From: Roseithermus sacchariphilus
GTDB taxonomy: Bacteria > Bacteroidota > Rhodothermia > Rhodothermales > MEBIC09517
Assembly (NCBI GenBank): GCA_003285105.1
Contig: CP030158.1
Span: 3,268,664-3,332,663, forward strand
DNA length: 64,000 bases
Direction: 5' to 3'
The notes under the pieces were generated by a model. That model did no database searches and was not told the DNA's origin. It was given only the letters and a program-made list of their open reading frames with translations. The position numbers and the translations under genes are program-made. Below, piece by piece: positions 9,047-18,106 of this stretch (positions are counted from its first letter, which is position 1; every line of letters begins with the position of its first letter).

Positions 9047-9463
9047 TCAGGGCAGGACCGGTTGCTGTGCCGGTTCCGCGTGATCGTTCCGGCGGCGCTT
9101 GAGGGCGCGCTGGTACTGCGCTTCCAGGCGTTTCAGCGTATGCAGCGCGTCGTCGATCTGCCGGGCGGTGGACTCGACGCGCGCGCGGAGGTGGTGGGCG
9201 TCGCGGTACACGTCGAGATCCTGCTGGATCCACTCGTCGGCCAGCAGCGCCGAAGCGTGCAGCGCCGCATTGGAGGCGATCGACGCCAGCAGGTCGAGTT
9301 CACCGCGCACGGTACGCAGCATGCGCATCGACCGGAGCGCCGGTAGATCGGGGCGAGGAGGCAGCGCGGTGGCGTGCGCCTCACAGTCGGGCACGATCGT
9401 TCGAGACGGCGCCGGGAGCGATGGGCGTAGCGTTTGAACGGGCAATGCGGTGGGCTGGCTCAT
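9047..9463 (-). CDS. Hypothetical helical protein
   Basis: 138 aa, read from ATG at 9461-9463; the frame stays open much further upstream but that part looks non-coding (low complexity and frame-shadow composition). Residues about 50-130 are predicted helical (GELDLLASIASNAALHAS, IDDALHTLKRLEAQYQRAL). No membrane segment, signal peptide or known motif is seen. A LacI-type half-palindrome lies about 60 bp upstream of this start. It converges with the small gene at 8785-9003. Confidence 0.45.
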   Translation of the reverse strand: MSQPTALPVQTLRPSLPAPSRTIVPDCEAHATALPPRPDLPALRSMRMLRTVRGELDLLASIASNAALHASALLADEWIQQDLDVYRDAHHLRARVESTARQIDDALHTLKRLEAQYQRALKRRRNDHAEPAQQPVLP

Positions 9464-9524
9464 CTTGAAGCGTCGTCCGTTGCGAGCGAAGGTTCGACTG
9501 CGATGTCGCATGGAAGGATGTTGT

Positions 9525-9538
9525 AAAAAGCGCTTCCA
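9525..9538. promoter_or_regulatory. LacI-family operator-like site
   Basis: Core AAGCGCTT at 9528-9535 with a matching right arm (CTTCCA); the left arm is AAA in place of TGN. Compare TGNAAGCGCTTNCA at 39897-39910. The right half matches the strong site, the left does not, so this could be a weak site or chance. Confidence 0.35.
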
Positions 9539-9879
9539 GTACGGGGGGATACCTTGACGAGCATGGGAATGTTTCGGGCCCGAGACGGCGTCTGCGTCGA
9601 GGTCCCCCCGAGGTGGTAGCGAGGGAAGGAGCCCGTCCCGATGCATGCAGGGCGTCCTCATCATACGGAGGAAGGCGCTTCGTTGCGCTCGGGGAAAGCA
9701 GGGAGCCGGTGTCGGGAGAATCCCGATAGGGACGGCACAGCGGGGCCATCTTTCGTCGTGGACGGAACGTTGCTTGGGAGCGCCGGGGGGTGAGGGGTGT
9801 AACGAAGGTGTTCGAAGGCCGGGGGGCCGGCATCTCGTAGGCGACCGGCGAGTAAGCAAGAAGGCGTTTGATGGAGCCG

Positions 9880-9914
9880 TGCGTTTCGTGACACGAGGGT
9901 GCGCTTCGTGACAC
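9880..9914 (+). repeat. Two 15-bp direct repeats, 20-bp period, before the efflux adaptor gene
   Basis: TGCGTTTCGTGACAC (9880-9894) and TGCGCTTCGTGACAC (9900-9914) differ at one base. The first copy extends into an 11-bp palindrome, TCGTGACACGA. Period 20 bp is close to two helical turns and the pair is 84-118 bp before ATG 9998, a plausible place for a regulator of the pump. Inference only. Confidence 0.5.
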
Positions 9915-9997
9915 CGGGCTGATCTCCCTCTCTGGCGAGCCGTTGGCATCCAGACGCATCTTCTTGCTCATCTCCCCGCACGATTTCTCCCGGACAC

Positions 9998-11392
9998 ATG
10001 CGAACACCGACATCATGGATCCTGATCGGGATGCTGGCGCTGATGCCGGCGGCTTGCACCACGGCAGAGGGGCCACCGGAGGGGGCGCCGGGCGGGCCGC
10101 AGGGAGAGGCTGTGATCCCGGCGGTCGAGGTCGTGCGGGCGCAGTATGGCTCGTTGCCGCTGGAAGAGCGGCTGAGCGGGACCGTCGAGGCCGAGAACCA
10201 GGTCATCATCTATCCGGAGATCTCGGCTCCGATCGTCCGCGTGGTCGCGCAGAACGGAGACTACGTCGAAGCCGGTGCACCGCTGGTCTATCTGCGCGAC
10301 ACCCAGTTCCGCGAGCAGGTGCGGCAGGCCGAGGCGGCGCTGCGCATCGCCGAGGCACAGGCCCGCGAGGCCGAAGCCGCCCTGCGCGAGCTGGAGGCCC
10401 GGCTCGACCGCACCCGACAGCTCGCCGAGCGGCAGTTCCAGAGCACGCAGACCCTGGAGTCGCTCCAGGCGCAGGTTGATGCCGCCGGGGCTTCCTACGA
10501 TCAGGCCCTCGGGCGTGTGGCCCAGGCCGAGGCCACCCTCGAAGAAGCCCGCGAAGCCCTGCGGCGTACGGTGGTGCGAGCCCCCATCAGCGGGCTGGTC
10601 GGGCAGCGCAATGCCGAGGTCGGGATGCGGGTGGATCCCGGCACCCGGCTGTTCACGCAGGGCAATTTCGATCGGGTGCGCGTGCGCGTCGCCATCACCG
10701 ATGCCATGATCGGGCGCATCGAGGTCGGGCAGACGGCCCTGATCTCCGCCGAGTCGTTCCCCGACGGGCATGTGGTCCAGGCGGCCGTCTCGCGCATCTC
10801 GCCGTTCCTCGAAGCCGGTAGCTTCAGCGCCGAGGCAGAGATCGACGTGCCCAACGAGGAAGGCCTCCTGCGTCCGGGTATGTTCGTGCAGGTCGATGTG
10901 CTCTACGGCGAGAGCCAGCAGGCCACGCTCGTGCCGATGAGTGCCCTGTACGAAGACCCCAACTCCGGCGCGCTGGGCGTCTTCGTCGCCACGTCGATCG
11001 GGTTGGAAATCGACATCGAGGAGCCGGAAACCTACGACGCCGACAACCCCCCGCCGCTGACCGAGCCTACCCCCATGACCTTCCGCGAGGTGCAGGTGCT
11101 GGCGCGGGGTCGGGACATGGCCGGCATCGCCGGGGTCGAGCCGGGCGCGTGGGTCGTGACGGTCGGGCAGAACCTGCTCGGCAACCGCACCGGAGGCCGG
11201 GTGGAAGCCCGGGTGCGCGCCACGCCCTGGAGCCGGGTGCTGGCCCTGCAACGGTTCCAGGATCAGGACCTGCTGCGCCAGTTCATGGAAAAACAGCAGC
11301 GCCTGAGCCGGGGGCTGACGGAAGACTCCGCCACCGCCGCGGCGCCCGCCGCCGGTGTGCCCGCAGCGCCCGCCACCCGCACGGCCCTCTGA
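9998..11392 (+). CDS. RND efflux periplasmic adaptor (membrane fusion protein)
   Basis: 464 aa. The N-terminus (ILIGMLALMPAAC) is a lipoprotein-type signal with Cys near residue 20, although the residue at -3 is Pro rather than the usual small residue. A split lipoyl/barrel-sandwich region (IIYPEISAPIVRVVAQNGDYVEAGAPLVYL … TVVRAPISGLVGQ in pieces) encloses a long Ala/Glu/Arg coiled-coil hairpin at about residues 100-185. A beta-barrel and membrane-proximal domain follow. The pump gene starts 42 bp downstream, so the pair forms an operon. No TolC-type outer-membrane gene is adjacent. Confidence 0.88.
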   Translation: MRTPTSWILIGMLALMPAACTTAEGPPEGAPGGPQGEAVIPAVEVVRAQYGSLPLEERLSGTVEAENQVIIYPEISAPIVRVVAQNGDYVEAGAPLVYLRDTQFREQVRQAEAALRIAEAQAREAEAALRELEARLDRTRQLAERQFQSTQTLESLQAQVDAAGASYDQALGRVAQAEATLEEAREALRRTVVRAPISGLVGQRNAEVGMRVDPGTRLFTQGNFDRVRVRVAITDAMIGRIEVGQTALISAESFPDGHVVQAAVSRISPFLEAGSFSAEAEIDVPNEEGLLRPGMFVQVDVLYGESQQATLVPMSALYEDPNSGALGVFVATSIGLEIDIEEPETYDADNPPPLTEPTPMTFREVQVLARGRDMAGIAGVEPGAWVVTVGQNLLGNRTGGRVEARVRATPWSRVLALQRFQDQDLLRQFMEKQQRLSRGLTEDSATAAAPAAGVPAAPATRTAL

Positions 11393-11434
11393 CGGCCCCC
11401 CGCCGCTCCTCCCGCAGACGACTCCCCCGCGCCC

Positions 11435-14400
11435 ATGGCTTCCCTGACCGATCTCTCCATCCGCCGCCCGGTGGCGACCGCGATGTTCTACCTCGTGGTC
11501 ATCACCATCGGCATCGTCGGTTTCCGCTATCTGCCCGTCGATCTGCTGCCTCCGATCGAGTTTCCGCGGCTGACGGTTTACGTCAACTACCCGAACGTGG
11601 GCCCCGAGGAGATCGAGCAGATCATCACCGATCCCGTCGAGAACGCCGTCTCGGGTGTGCCGAACGTCGAGCGCGTCACGTCGCGTTCGGAAGAGGGCCG
11701 CAGCCTCGTCAGCCTGGAGTTTGCCCAGGGAACCTCGCTGGATGAGGCGGCGAACGACCTCCGGGCTGCCCTGGATCGCATCCGCGACGATCTGCCCGTG
11801 GAAGCCGAGCCGCCGGGCATCTGGAAGTTCGATCCGAACAACATCTCGATCGTCTACCTCTCGGTCGAGTCGACGCGCAACCTGGAGGAGACCACCCGCA
11901 TCCTGGAGCGCGAGATCGCGCAGCGCTTCGAGCAGATCCCGGGGGTCGGGACGATCGAGGTGCGGGGGGGCGTCTACCGTGAGGTGCGCGTGAACCTGAA
12001 GCGCGATCGCCTCAAGGCGAGCGGGTTGACGCCGGCGCAGGTCAGCCAGGCCCTCCGGCGGGAGAATGCCACCCTGCCGGGCGGCAACGTCAAGGAAGGC
12101 CTCAAAGACCTCTACGTGCGGACGCTGGGCGAGTACGACTCGGTAGAGCAGATCGCCAACACGGTCATCGCCTACGCGGGAGACAAACCCATCCGGGTGC
12201 GGGACGTGGCCGAGGTCGAAAACGGCTATGAGGACGTCCAGCGGCTGGCCGAGCTCAACGGCGTCCCGGTCGTTCGCATGTCGATCCAGAAGCAGAGCGG
12301 GGCGAACACGGTGGAGGTGGCCGAGCGCATCCGCGAGGAGGTGGACCGCGTCAACCGGGAGCGTACGGACCTCCGGCTGATCATCACCAGCGATCAGAGC
12401 ACCTTCATCCAGCAGTCGATCGACAACGTGCAGAGCTCCGCGATCTGGGGCGGGCTGCTCGCCATCCTGGTGCTGTACCTCTTCCTTCGCAACGGCTCCT
12501 CGACCTTCATCATCGCCCTGGCCATCCCGATCTCGGTCATCGCCACCTTTGGCGTTCTGTACTTCGGCGGGTTGACGCTGAACCAGATGACCTTCGGCGG
12601 GCTCGCGCTGGGCATCGGCCTGATCGTGGACAATGCCATCGTGGTGCTGGAGAACATCGTGCGGCACCGCGAGGAGAAGAAGCGATCCCTGCCCGAGGCC
12701 GCCCGCATCGGGACGCGCGAGGTGGCCGGGGCCATCGTGGCGTCTACGCTGACGACCTCCGTCATCTTTCTGCCGCTGGTCTTCGCGCAGACCACGTCCG
12801 GGGCGCTGTTTCAGGCGCTGGCGCTCGTGGTGGTCTTCGCGCTGGGGTGTTCGCTCCTCGTGGCGCTGACGCTCGTGCCGGTGCTGGCCAGCAAGTTCCT
12901 GTCCGTCCGGCCCGAGGGCGAAGGCCCCGTGCGCACCTCGCGCTTCCAGCGGTTCTTCCGGCGGCTGGAGACCGGCTACGCCGAGCGTCTGCGCACGGCC
13001 ATGGACCGGCGGTACGTCGTCTTCGGGACCACGGCGGTGCTGCTGGTCGGGTCGGTGCTGCTGCTGCCGATGATTCCCGTCGAGCTGGCGCCGCAGACCG
13101 ATGCGGACGAGATCGACGTGGAGATGGAGATGGCGCAGGGGACCAACATCGCCGTGGTGAAGGCGTATCTGGACGAACTCGTGCAGGCGGTGCGTCCGCT
13201 CCTGCCCGAGCAGGACGTGGCGAGTTTCAGCACCGAGGTGCGGGGGGGCGATGCCGAGGTGGAGATCCGGCTCGTCCCGGCGGGCGAGCGATCGATCAAC
13301 AGCACCGAGCTGGCCGACCGGATCCGCGAGCACGTGGCCGGGCTGATCCCGGGTGCCGAGATCCGGGTCCAGGCACAGTCCGGCCTCTGGATCCTGCGGC
13401 GCATCTTCAGCTCCGGCAGCGGCACGGAGGCCGTGCAGATCGAGCTGCGTGGCTATGACCTGGAGCAGGCACAGGACCTGGCGCAGGAGGTGCGCCGGCG
13501 CATCGAGATGGTGCCGGGCGTCACCGGCGCCCGCACCAGCCAGCGAGAAGGCCGCCCGGAGGAAAACATCCTGTTCGACCGCGAGAAGATTGCCAGCCTC
13601 GGGCTTTCGGTGCAGCAGGTGGCCGAAGCCGTGCAGACCAGCATCGGTGGCAGCCGGGCAGGGCAGTTCCGCGTGGGCGGGGAGCAGTACCCCATCATCG
13701 TGCGCCTGCGCCCGGAGGATCGGCTCAGCACACAGGACCTCGACAACATCGCCGTCCGGACCCCCGACGGGCAGACGGTTCCCGTCGCCACGCTCGTCGA
13801 CACGCAGCGCAAGCGGGGGCCGCTGGGCATCCAGCGGGTGAACGGGCAGCGGGTGACCTACGTCACCGCCAACCTGGAGAGCGGCGTGCCGCTCGGTGAG
13901 GCGGTGGAACGCATCCGCACCGAGCTCAACCAGATGTCCTTCCCCGAAGGCTTCTCATACACCTTCGGCGGCGAGTATGAGGAGCAACAAAAGGCCCAGC
14001 GCGACTTCGCCATCGCCATCATCATGGCCCTCGTGCTGATCTACATGGTCATGGCCGGCCAGTTCGAACGCTTCCTCGACCCCCTCATCGTCATGTTCTC
14101 CGTGCCCGTCGCCATCGTCGGCGTCGTCCCGACGTTGCTGCTGACGGGGACGACGCTCAACATGCAGAGCATCATGGGCGTGGTGATGCTGATCGGCATC
14201 GTGGTGAACAACGCCATCGTGCTGGTGGACTACATCAACCTGATGCGCCGGGAGCAGGGGATGCCGGTGCTGGAGGCCGTCGTGGAAGCCGGTCGGCTGC
14301 GGCTGCGGCCGATCCTGATGACGACGCTGACGACCATCCTGGGGCTGCTGCCGCTGGCGCTGGGGATCGGGGCCGGGGCCGAGATCCAGGCCGCGCTGGC

Positions 14401-14557
14401 CCGCGTGGTCATCGGGGGGCTGACGGCCTCGACGCTCATCACGCTGTTGCTGATCCCCGTCGTCTACGTCAGCGCCGACCGGGTCAAGGAGCGCCTCCGG
14501 GCGGTCGACTGGGGCTTCGGCCGGCGCGGCGGGACGGCCGTGCAGCCGGCTTCATGA
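11435..14557 (+). CDS. RND family efflux permease (AcrB/HAE-like)
   Basis: 1040 aa, the usual size for a 12-TM RND transporter. TM1 is at about 14-33, followed by a large periplasmic loop ([20 protein letters not shown]), then the TM2-6 block and a second loop/TM block. In TM4 the proton-relay motif reads [14 protein letters not shown], with Asp399 kept but Asn400 where AcrB has a second Asp. In TM10, [13 protein letters not shown] has Asn925 at about the AcrB Lys940 position. These variants occur in a recognised sub-group of RND pumps, so activity is likely but with changed relay residues. Substrate unknown; drugs, lipids or metals cannot be separated by sequence alone. Confidence 0.9.
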   Translation: MASLTDLSIRRPVATAMFYLVVITIGIVGFRYLPVDLLPPIEFPRLTVYVNYPNVGPEEIEQIITDPVENAVSGVPNVERVTSRSEEGRSLVSLEFAQGTSLDEAANDLRAALDRIRDDLPVEAEPPGIWKFDPNNISIVYLSVESTRNLEETTRILEREIAQRFEQIPGVGTIEVRGGVYREVRVNLKRDRLKASGLTPAQVSQALRRENATLPGGNVKEGLKDLYVRTLGEYDSVEQIANTVIAYAGDKPIRVRDVAEVENGYEDVQRLAELNGVPVVRMSIQKQSGANTVEVAERIREEVDRVNRERTDLRLIITSDQSTFIQQSIDNVQSSAIWGGLLAILVLYLFLRNGSSTFIIALAIPISVIATFGVLYFGGLTLNQMTFGGLALGIGLIVDNAIVVLENIVRHREEKKRSLPEAARIGTREVAGAIVASTLTTSVIFLPLVFAQTTSGALFQALALVVVFALGCSLLVALTLVPVLASKFLSVRPEGEGPVRTSRFQRFFRRLETGYAERLRTAMDRRYVVFGTTAVLLVGSVLLLPMIPVELAPQTDADEIDVEMEMAQGTNIAVVKAYLDELVQAVRPLLPEQDVASFSTEVRGGDAEVEIRLVPAGERSINSTELADRIREHVAGLIPGAEIRVQAQSGLWILRRIFSSGSGTEAVQIELRGYDLEQAQDLAQEVRRRIEMVPGVTGARTSQREGRPEENILFDREKIASLGLSVQQVAEAVQTSIGGSRAGQFRVGGEQYPIIVRLRPEDRLSTQDLDNIAVRTPDGQTVPVATLVDTQRKRGPLGIQRVNGQRVTYVTANLESGVPLGEAVERIRTELNQMSFPEGFSYTFGGEYEEQQKAQRDFAIAIIMALVLIYMVMAGQFERFLDPLIVMFSVPVAIVGVVPTLLLTGTTLNMQSIMGVVMLIGIVVNNAIVLVDYINLMRREQGMPVLEAVVEAGRLRLRPILMTTLTTILGLLPLALGIGAGAEIQAALARVVIGGLTASTLITLLLIPVVYVSADRVKERLRAVDWGFGRRGGTAVQPAS

Positions 14558-14606
14558 AGCGGTCAGCGGTCCGCCGTGGTCTTCTGCCGGCTGACGGCTG
14601 ACCGCT
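14558..14606. repeat. 10-bp inverted repeat just after the RND permease gene
   Basis: AGCGGTCAGC (14558-14567) and GCTGACCGCT (14597-14606) form a perfect 10-bp stem with a 29-nt loop, starting at the base after the permease stop. No T-run follows, so it is not a standard terminator. The loop and right arm carry short CTGAC(G/C)GCTGAC-type repeats often seen in intergenic DNA. Confidence 0.6.
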
Positions 14607-14817
14607 GACGCCTGGAAGCGGACCATCCGGGGCGCCAGTAGACGAAGTAGAGCGGCTCGGGGGCCACGGCCGGCTCGGCGATCAGCAGGACGGCGTCATG
14701 CCCGTCACGGCGCAACTGGTCGCGTTCTTGCTCGGCAACCAGGAGGCGGGTGGGGACGGTCTCGTACAGTCGGTATCCGCTGCGTATCAGCGCGGGGAGC
14801 GCCCGGTTCGTCAGCAT
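14563..14817 (-). CDS. Small hypothetical protein, doubtful
   Basis: 84 aa from ATG at 14815-14817. The middle (YETVPTRLLVAEQERDQLRRD, then PEPLYFVYWRPGW) reads like real protein. The C-terminal end runs into the inverted-repeat sequence, giving a Ser/Arg/Gln tail that looks non-coding. No family recognised. It could be a degraded gene; the frame is also open upstream to 14952. Confidence 0.3.
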   Translation of the reverse strand: MLTNRALPALIRSGYRLYETVPTRLLVAEQERDQLRRDGHDAVLLIAEPAVAPEPLYFVYWRPGWSASRRQRSAVSRQKTTADR

Positions 14818-14950
14818 CGAGGTGGCACACGGCGGTGCGGACGGTGGGGAAGTCCAGGATGCGGCCTGAAATTCGGACGATTTCTCCGAACGGCGGTAGG
14901 ATCTCCCGGCGCGCTGATGACCCGGAAGGTGCGCCAGGCACCTGAAATCC

Positions 14951-14984
14951 ATTTCAGCTACGGCGGTATTTCAGCTACGGCGGT
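14951..14984 (+). repeat. 17-bp perfect tandem duplication
   Basis: ATTTCAGCTACGGCGGT occurs twice back to back (14951-14967, 14968-14984). The first copy also pairs with the preceding CTGAAAT to give a 7-bp inverted repeat with a 2-nt gap. It sits between the doubtful small ORF and the mdh terminator. Confidence 0.9.
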
Positions 14985-14989
14985 GATGC

Positions 14990-15024
14990 AAAAGAGCCGC
15001 CGCCCGATGTGGACAGCGGCTCTT
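14990..15024 (-). terminator. Intrinsic terminator of mdh
   Basis: Read on the minus strand: a 9-bp GC-rich stem (AAGAGCCGC/GCGGCTCTT arms at 15016-15024 and 14992-15000) followed by TTTT. It lies 33 bp after the mdh stop. Confidence 0.8.
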
Positions 15025-15056
15025 CGAGGGCCAGGGTGTGGCGTTCGATCGTGGGC

Positions 15057-15992
15057 TCAGCCGGCGGCCAGGACGCGCTCCAGCGCTTCCAGGTTCGACT
15101 GCACGTGCCGGGCGGATTCCTTCATGAGCGCCATCTCGTCCTCGTTCAGATCCACCTCGATGATCTCCTCGATGCCGTTGCGACCCAGCCGCGTCGGGAC
15201 GCCGATGAACAGGTCGCTGAGGCCGTATTGCCCCGAGAGCCGGGCGGCCGAAGGGAGCACCCGCCCGGAGTCTTTGACGATGGCTTCGACCATCTCCGCC
15301 GCGGCCGCGCCCGGCGCGTACCAGGCCGAGGTGCCCATGAGCTTGACGATCTCCCCGCCGCCCGTCTTGGTGCGCTCCACGATGCGGTTGATCGTGGCCT
15401 CGTCCATCAGCTCCGTCAGCGGGATGCCGCCGACGGTGGTGTAGCGGGGCAGGGGCACCATGGTGTCCCCGTGGCCGCCCAGCAGCAGCGCCTGGATGTC
15501 CCGCACGGAGACGCCCAGTTCCATGGCGATGAAGGCGCGATAGCGGGCCGTGTCCAGCACCCCGGCCATGCCCATGACCCGCTGGTCGGGGAAGCGGCTC
15601 GTCGTGTGCGCGACGTAGGTCATCACGTCGAGCGGGTTCGAGACGACGATGAGGATGGCCTCCGGGCTCCGGGCGACGAACTGCTCGGTCACGGAGCTGA
15701 CGATCTTGGCATTGATCGAAAGCAGGTCGTCGCGGCTCATGCCGGGCTTGCGGGGCGAGCCGGCCGTGATGACGCAGATGTCCGAGCCGGCCGTGTCCGC
15801 GTAGTCGTTCGTGCCGGTGACGCGGGTATCGAAGAGGTGGATGGGGGCGGCTTCCTGGATGTCGAGCGCCTTGCCCTGCGGCAGGCCCTCGACGATGTCC
15901 ACCAGCACCACCTCGTTGACCATGTCTTTCTGTGCGATGCAGTCGGCCACCGTAGCGCCTACGTTGCCGGCACCGATAACCGTAACTTTCAT
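15057..15992 (-). CDS. mdh: Malate dehydrogenase (NAD-dependent, LDH-like type)
   Basis: 311 aa cytosolic enzyme that interconverts malate and oxaloacetate in the TCA cycle. The Rossmann motif GAGNVGATVA starts at residue 7. The adenosine-binding Asp is in VVLVDIVEG, the substrate arginines are in GSPRKPGMSRDDLL, VVSNPLDVMT follows the fold, and the catalytic His is in GGHGDTMVP. The single Arg-for-oxaloacetate pattern (PRKPGMSR) marks it as malate rather than lactate dehydrogenase. ATG 15990-15992 has an AGGAGG ribosome site 5-11 bases upstream, clear for this window. It is a single-gene unit with its own promoter and terminator, divergent from the SixA-like gene. Confidence 0.95.
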   Translation of the reverse strand: MKVTVIGAGNVGATVADCIAQKDMVNEVVLVDIVEGLPQGKALDIQEAAPIHLFDTRVTGTNDYADTAGSDICVITAGSPRKPGMSRDDLLSINAKIVSSVTEQFVARSPEAILIVVSNPLDVMTYVAHTTSRFPDQRVMGMAGVLDTARYRAFIAMELGVSVRDIQALLLGGHGDTMVPLPRYTTVGGIPLTELMDEATINRIVERTKTGGGEIVKLMGTSAWYAPGAAAAEMVEAIVKDSGRVLPSAARLSGQYGLSDLFIGVPTRLGRNGIEEIIEVDLNEDEMALMKESARHVQSNLEALERVLAAG

Positions 15993-16050
15993 AGATTGCC
16001 TCCTGACGTGTTGGTGTGCTGATACCGTACCGGAGAGTACCGTACCGCAG

Positions 16051-16080
16051 AAAATAGCGGGAGGGTGCGCGCAGCGCCAA
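16051..16080 (-). promoter_or_regulatory. Candidate mdh promoter
   Basis: On the minus strand TTGGCG (16075-16080), 18-bp spacer, TATTTT (16051-16056). A 9-bp direct repeat TACCGTACC (16023-16031 and 16038-16046, 15-bp period) lies just downstream, in the leader of mdh. Confidence 0.45.
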
Positions 16081-16145
16081 CCGCCCGGTGGGCGATTCTG
16101 CCAATATCTGTCGAAATCCGAATGCGAACACGGAGGCAAGGCATC

Positions 16146-16637
16146 ATGCGCATCCATCTGGTACGTCATGGGCCGGCCGAGCCTGTACGGGCCGGCCAGT
16201 CCGATCGGGAGCGGCCGTTGTCGTCCCGGGGGCTGGGCCTCGTGCGGGATCAGGCGGCCGCGTTGCGCTGCCTCGCGCCGGCGGCCGATCTGTTGCTGAG
16301 CAGCCCCTACCGCCGGGCGATGCAGACGGCGGACGGGCTGGCGGCGGCGCTGGGCTGTGTGGTGGAGCCGGAGGCTGCGCTGCAGCCGGACGCGGATCCG
16401 CGGGACCTGACGGCCGCCATGATGGCGCGGGAAGACGTGGCGCACGTGTGGGCGGTCGGGCACCAGCCGCTGCTGGGTGCCTGGACGTATCAGGCCACGG
16501 GTGCGCAGGTGGTGATCGAGCCCGGCACGATCGTGGTGCTGGAGGCGTCGCCCTGGCGGCCGGGACAGGCGTTGCTGGTGGGCGTCTACGCCCTCGACTG
16601 GCTGGCGGCGCTGGGCCGGAACCTGGCGGCCTCGTAG
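16146..16637 (+). CDS. SixA-like histidine phosphatase
   Basis: 163 aa. LVRHGPAEP carries the RHG motif with the phospho-accepting His8. SSPYRRAMQTA (52-62) supplies the second arginine, and AVGHQP (His106) the second catalytic histidine. The short length and lack of extra domains fit the SixA subgroup, which removes phosphate from protein histidines, rather than a phosphoglycerate mutase. ATG 16146 has a GGAGG 8 bases upstream. It is divergent from mdh. The protein target is unknown. Confidence 0.85.
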   Translation: MRIHLVRHGPAEPVRAGQSDRERPLSSRGLGLVRDQAAALRCLAPAADLLLSSPYRRAMQTADGLAAALGCVVEPEAALQPDADPRDLTAAMMAREDVAHVWAVGHQPLLGAWTYQATGAQVVIEPGTIVVLEASPWRPGQALLVGVYALDWLAALGRNLAAS

Positions 16638-16747
16638 CCGCTACCTGAAATCAGCGGTGGCGGTTTAACCCCCTCTGTGGACGCGCCGATACGAACCAGC
16701 ACCAAGCCCCTACGTGACCTCCGCAGGTGGTTTGGGTGACGCTCGGA

Positions 16748-16780
16748 AAGCCCGGCCCTCGTGGCCGGGCTTCTTTTTTT
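16748..16780 (+). terminator. Intrinsic terminator
   Basis: AAGCCCGGCC (16748-16757), loop CTCGT, GGCCGGGCTT (16763-16772), then C and seven Ts. It is 110 bp after the phosphatase stop, so it ends either that transcript or a small RNA made from the spacer. Confidence 0.9.
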
Positions 16781-16986
16781 GTCGTCAATATGGGATGTGG
16801 GATGGAATACGGCTACAACGCACCCGTTTCGCCCTCATGCGGTCATCCCGGACGGGATCCGGGATTCCTGCCATCCCGGTCTGAAGCGTGGAAGCCTTTT
16901 TCTGGATGCCCGCAACCTGAAGACCTGCCCCGAACTCCCGTTATGTACGCGGTGACGCCATCGGCCTCTGGTTTCCTCCGGGCCCA

Positions 16987-17015
16987 TTCCCAATGACTCC
17001 CGGCGGGGTTATATT
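16987..17015 (+). promoter_or_regulatory. Candidate promoter for the FGE-like gene
   Basis: TTCCCA (16987-16992), 17-bp spacer, TATATT (17010-17015), 40 bp before ATG 17055. Confidence 0.4.
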
Positions 17016-17054
17016 GGCGAGCATCCCACCTCGCTCGTATTTCCCCACGGTGTC

Positions 17055-18047
17055 ATGCCTCTGAGACGTCTGACGCGGCTCACCCGGCTCACCCGGCTCA
17101 CCCTTGTCCTGCTTCTGCTCGGGGTGTGCGGCTGCCGTTCCGAGCCGGCGGCGGACCGGCCCGCTGCGCCCGCTGTGCCTGCTGTGCCGCCGACGGTGCC
17201 GGTGGTGGAGGGGCCGTTGCCGGCGCCGCCGGACGACGTGGCGATTCCGGACGGCATGGCCTTCATCCCGGGCGGGACGACGCTGATCGGGGCGCTGGAC
17301 GGCACGCCGCTGGAGCGTCCGCCGTTCGTGGCCGAGGTGGAGCCCTTCCTGCTGGATCGCCACCCCGTCACCGTGGCCGAGTTCCGGCGCTTCGTGGAGG
17401 CGACCGGCTACGTGACCGAAGCCGAACGCTTCGGGGATGCCGGTGTCTTCGACCTGGAGACGCGCACCTGGCGGCTGGTGCCGGGTGCTACCTGGGCGTA
17501 TCCGCTCGGCCCCGACGCTCCCCCCGCGCCGGACGATCATCCCGTGACGCAGGTTTCCTGGAACGATGCAAAGGCGTACCTGGACTGGGCCGGCAAGCGC
17601 TTCCCGACGGAGGTGGAATGGGAGCACGCCGCCCGGGGCGCGCGCAACCTGCGCCGGCCCTATGCCTGGGGTGCGGAGCTCGGCACCGGCGCCGCGGCGC
17701 GTGCCAACACCTGGACCGGCGTCTTCCCCCATACCAACACCGCCGAGGACGGATACCTCTACACGTCTCCGGTCGGGGTCTTCGGGGAGACCGAACTGGG
17801 CCTGACCGACATGGGGGGCAACGTCTGGGAATGGTGTGCGGACTGGTTCCGTCCCTACGACCAGCGGGACCGCCCCTTCCGCCCCGACGCCTCCAGCGAG
17901 AAGGTGCAGCGCGGCGGCTCGTTCATGTGCCATGCCTCGTATTGTCACGGCTACCGCGTCTCCGGGCGCAGCCATTCCACGCCGGAAACGTCCCTGTTCC
18001 ACGTCGGCTTCCGGGGGGCGCGGGACCTGTACGTCGAGGGTTCCTGA
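17055..18047 (+). CDS. Lipoprotein formylglycine-generating enzyme (SUMF1/FGE family) with both active-site cysteines
   Basis: 330 aa. The signal peptide ends in a lipobox-like GVCGC near residues 25-29, so the protein is probably lipid-anchored outside the inner membrane. Residues about 65-325 are an FGE-sulfatase domain: FLLDRHPVTVAEFRRF, RFPTEVEWEHAARG and LTDMGGNVWEWCADW. Near the end, GGSFMCHASYCHGYR contains Cys292 and Cys297 in the CxxxxC pattern used by true FGE to bind copper and oxidise a sulfatase cysteine. Many bacterial SUMF1-domain proteins lack this pair. No sulfatase gene is in the window. The signal peptide contains four 9-bp repeats (17070-17105) that code for LTR/LTL. The cupin gene follows 59 bp later. 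Confidence 0.82.
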   Translation: MPLRRLTRLTRLTRLTLVLLLLGVCGCRSEPAADRPAAPAVPAVPPTVPVVEGPLPAPPDDVAIPDGMAFIPGGTTLIGALDGTPLERPPFVAEVEPFLLDRHPVTVAEFRRFVEATGYVTEAERFGDAGVFDLETRTWRLVPGATWAYPLGPDAPPAPDDHPVTQVSWNDAKAYLDWAGKRFPTEVEWEHAARGARNLRRPYAWGAELGTGAAARANTWTGVFPHTNTAEDGYLYTSPVGVFGETELGLTDMGGNVWEWCADWFRPYDQRDRPFRPDASSEKVQRGGSFMCHASYCHGYRVSGRSHSTPETSLFHVGFRGARDLYVEGS

Positions 18048-18106
18048 TTCACTCCTTCCCGCTGCTTCTTCTTCCGTTCGTTCTGGCATCATCCTCCCTC
18101 GAACGC

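Larger units (their letters stand above)
9464..9997. other. 534-bp gene-poor spacer upstream of the RND efflux operon
   Basis: No convincing gene on either strand; the open frames here have no start context or recognisable protein. It holds a LacI-type operator-like site (9525-9538) close to the minus-strand gene and a pair of 15-bp direct repeats (9880-9914) close to the efflux adaptor gene. No promoter with good hexamers was found. Confidence 0.6.
16638..17054. other. 417-bp spacer with a terminator and a candidate promoter
   Basis: No gene found. The first 110 bases (16638-16747) have short hairpins (CCGCT…AGCGG near 16641-16660; ACCT…AGGT near 16720-16732) and end in a strong terminator. 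The rest is unremarkable until the promoter-like site at 16987-17015. Confidence 0.5.

Noticed and set aside
10013-13333. Long minus-strand frame opposite the RND genes
   Set aside because: Composition rich in Gly/Arg/His/Asp with no motifs; a GC-driven shadow of the adaptor and pump genes.
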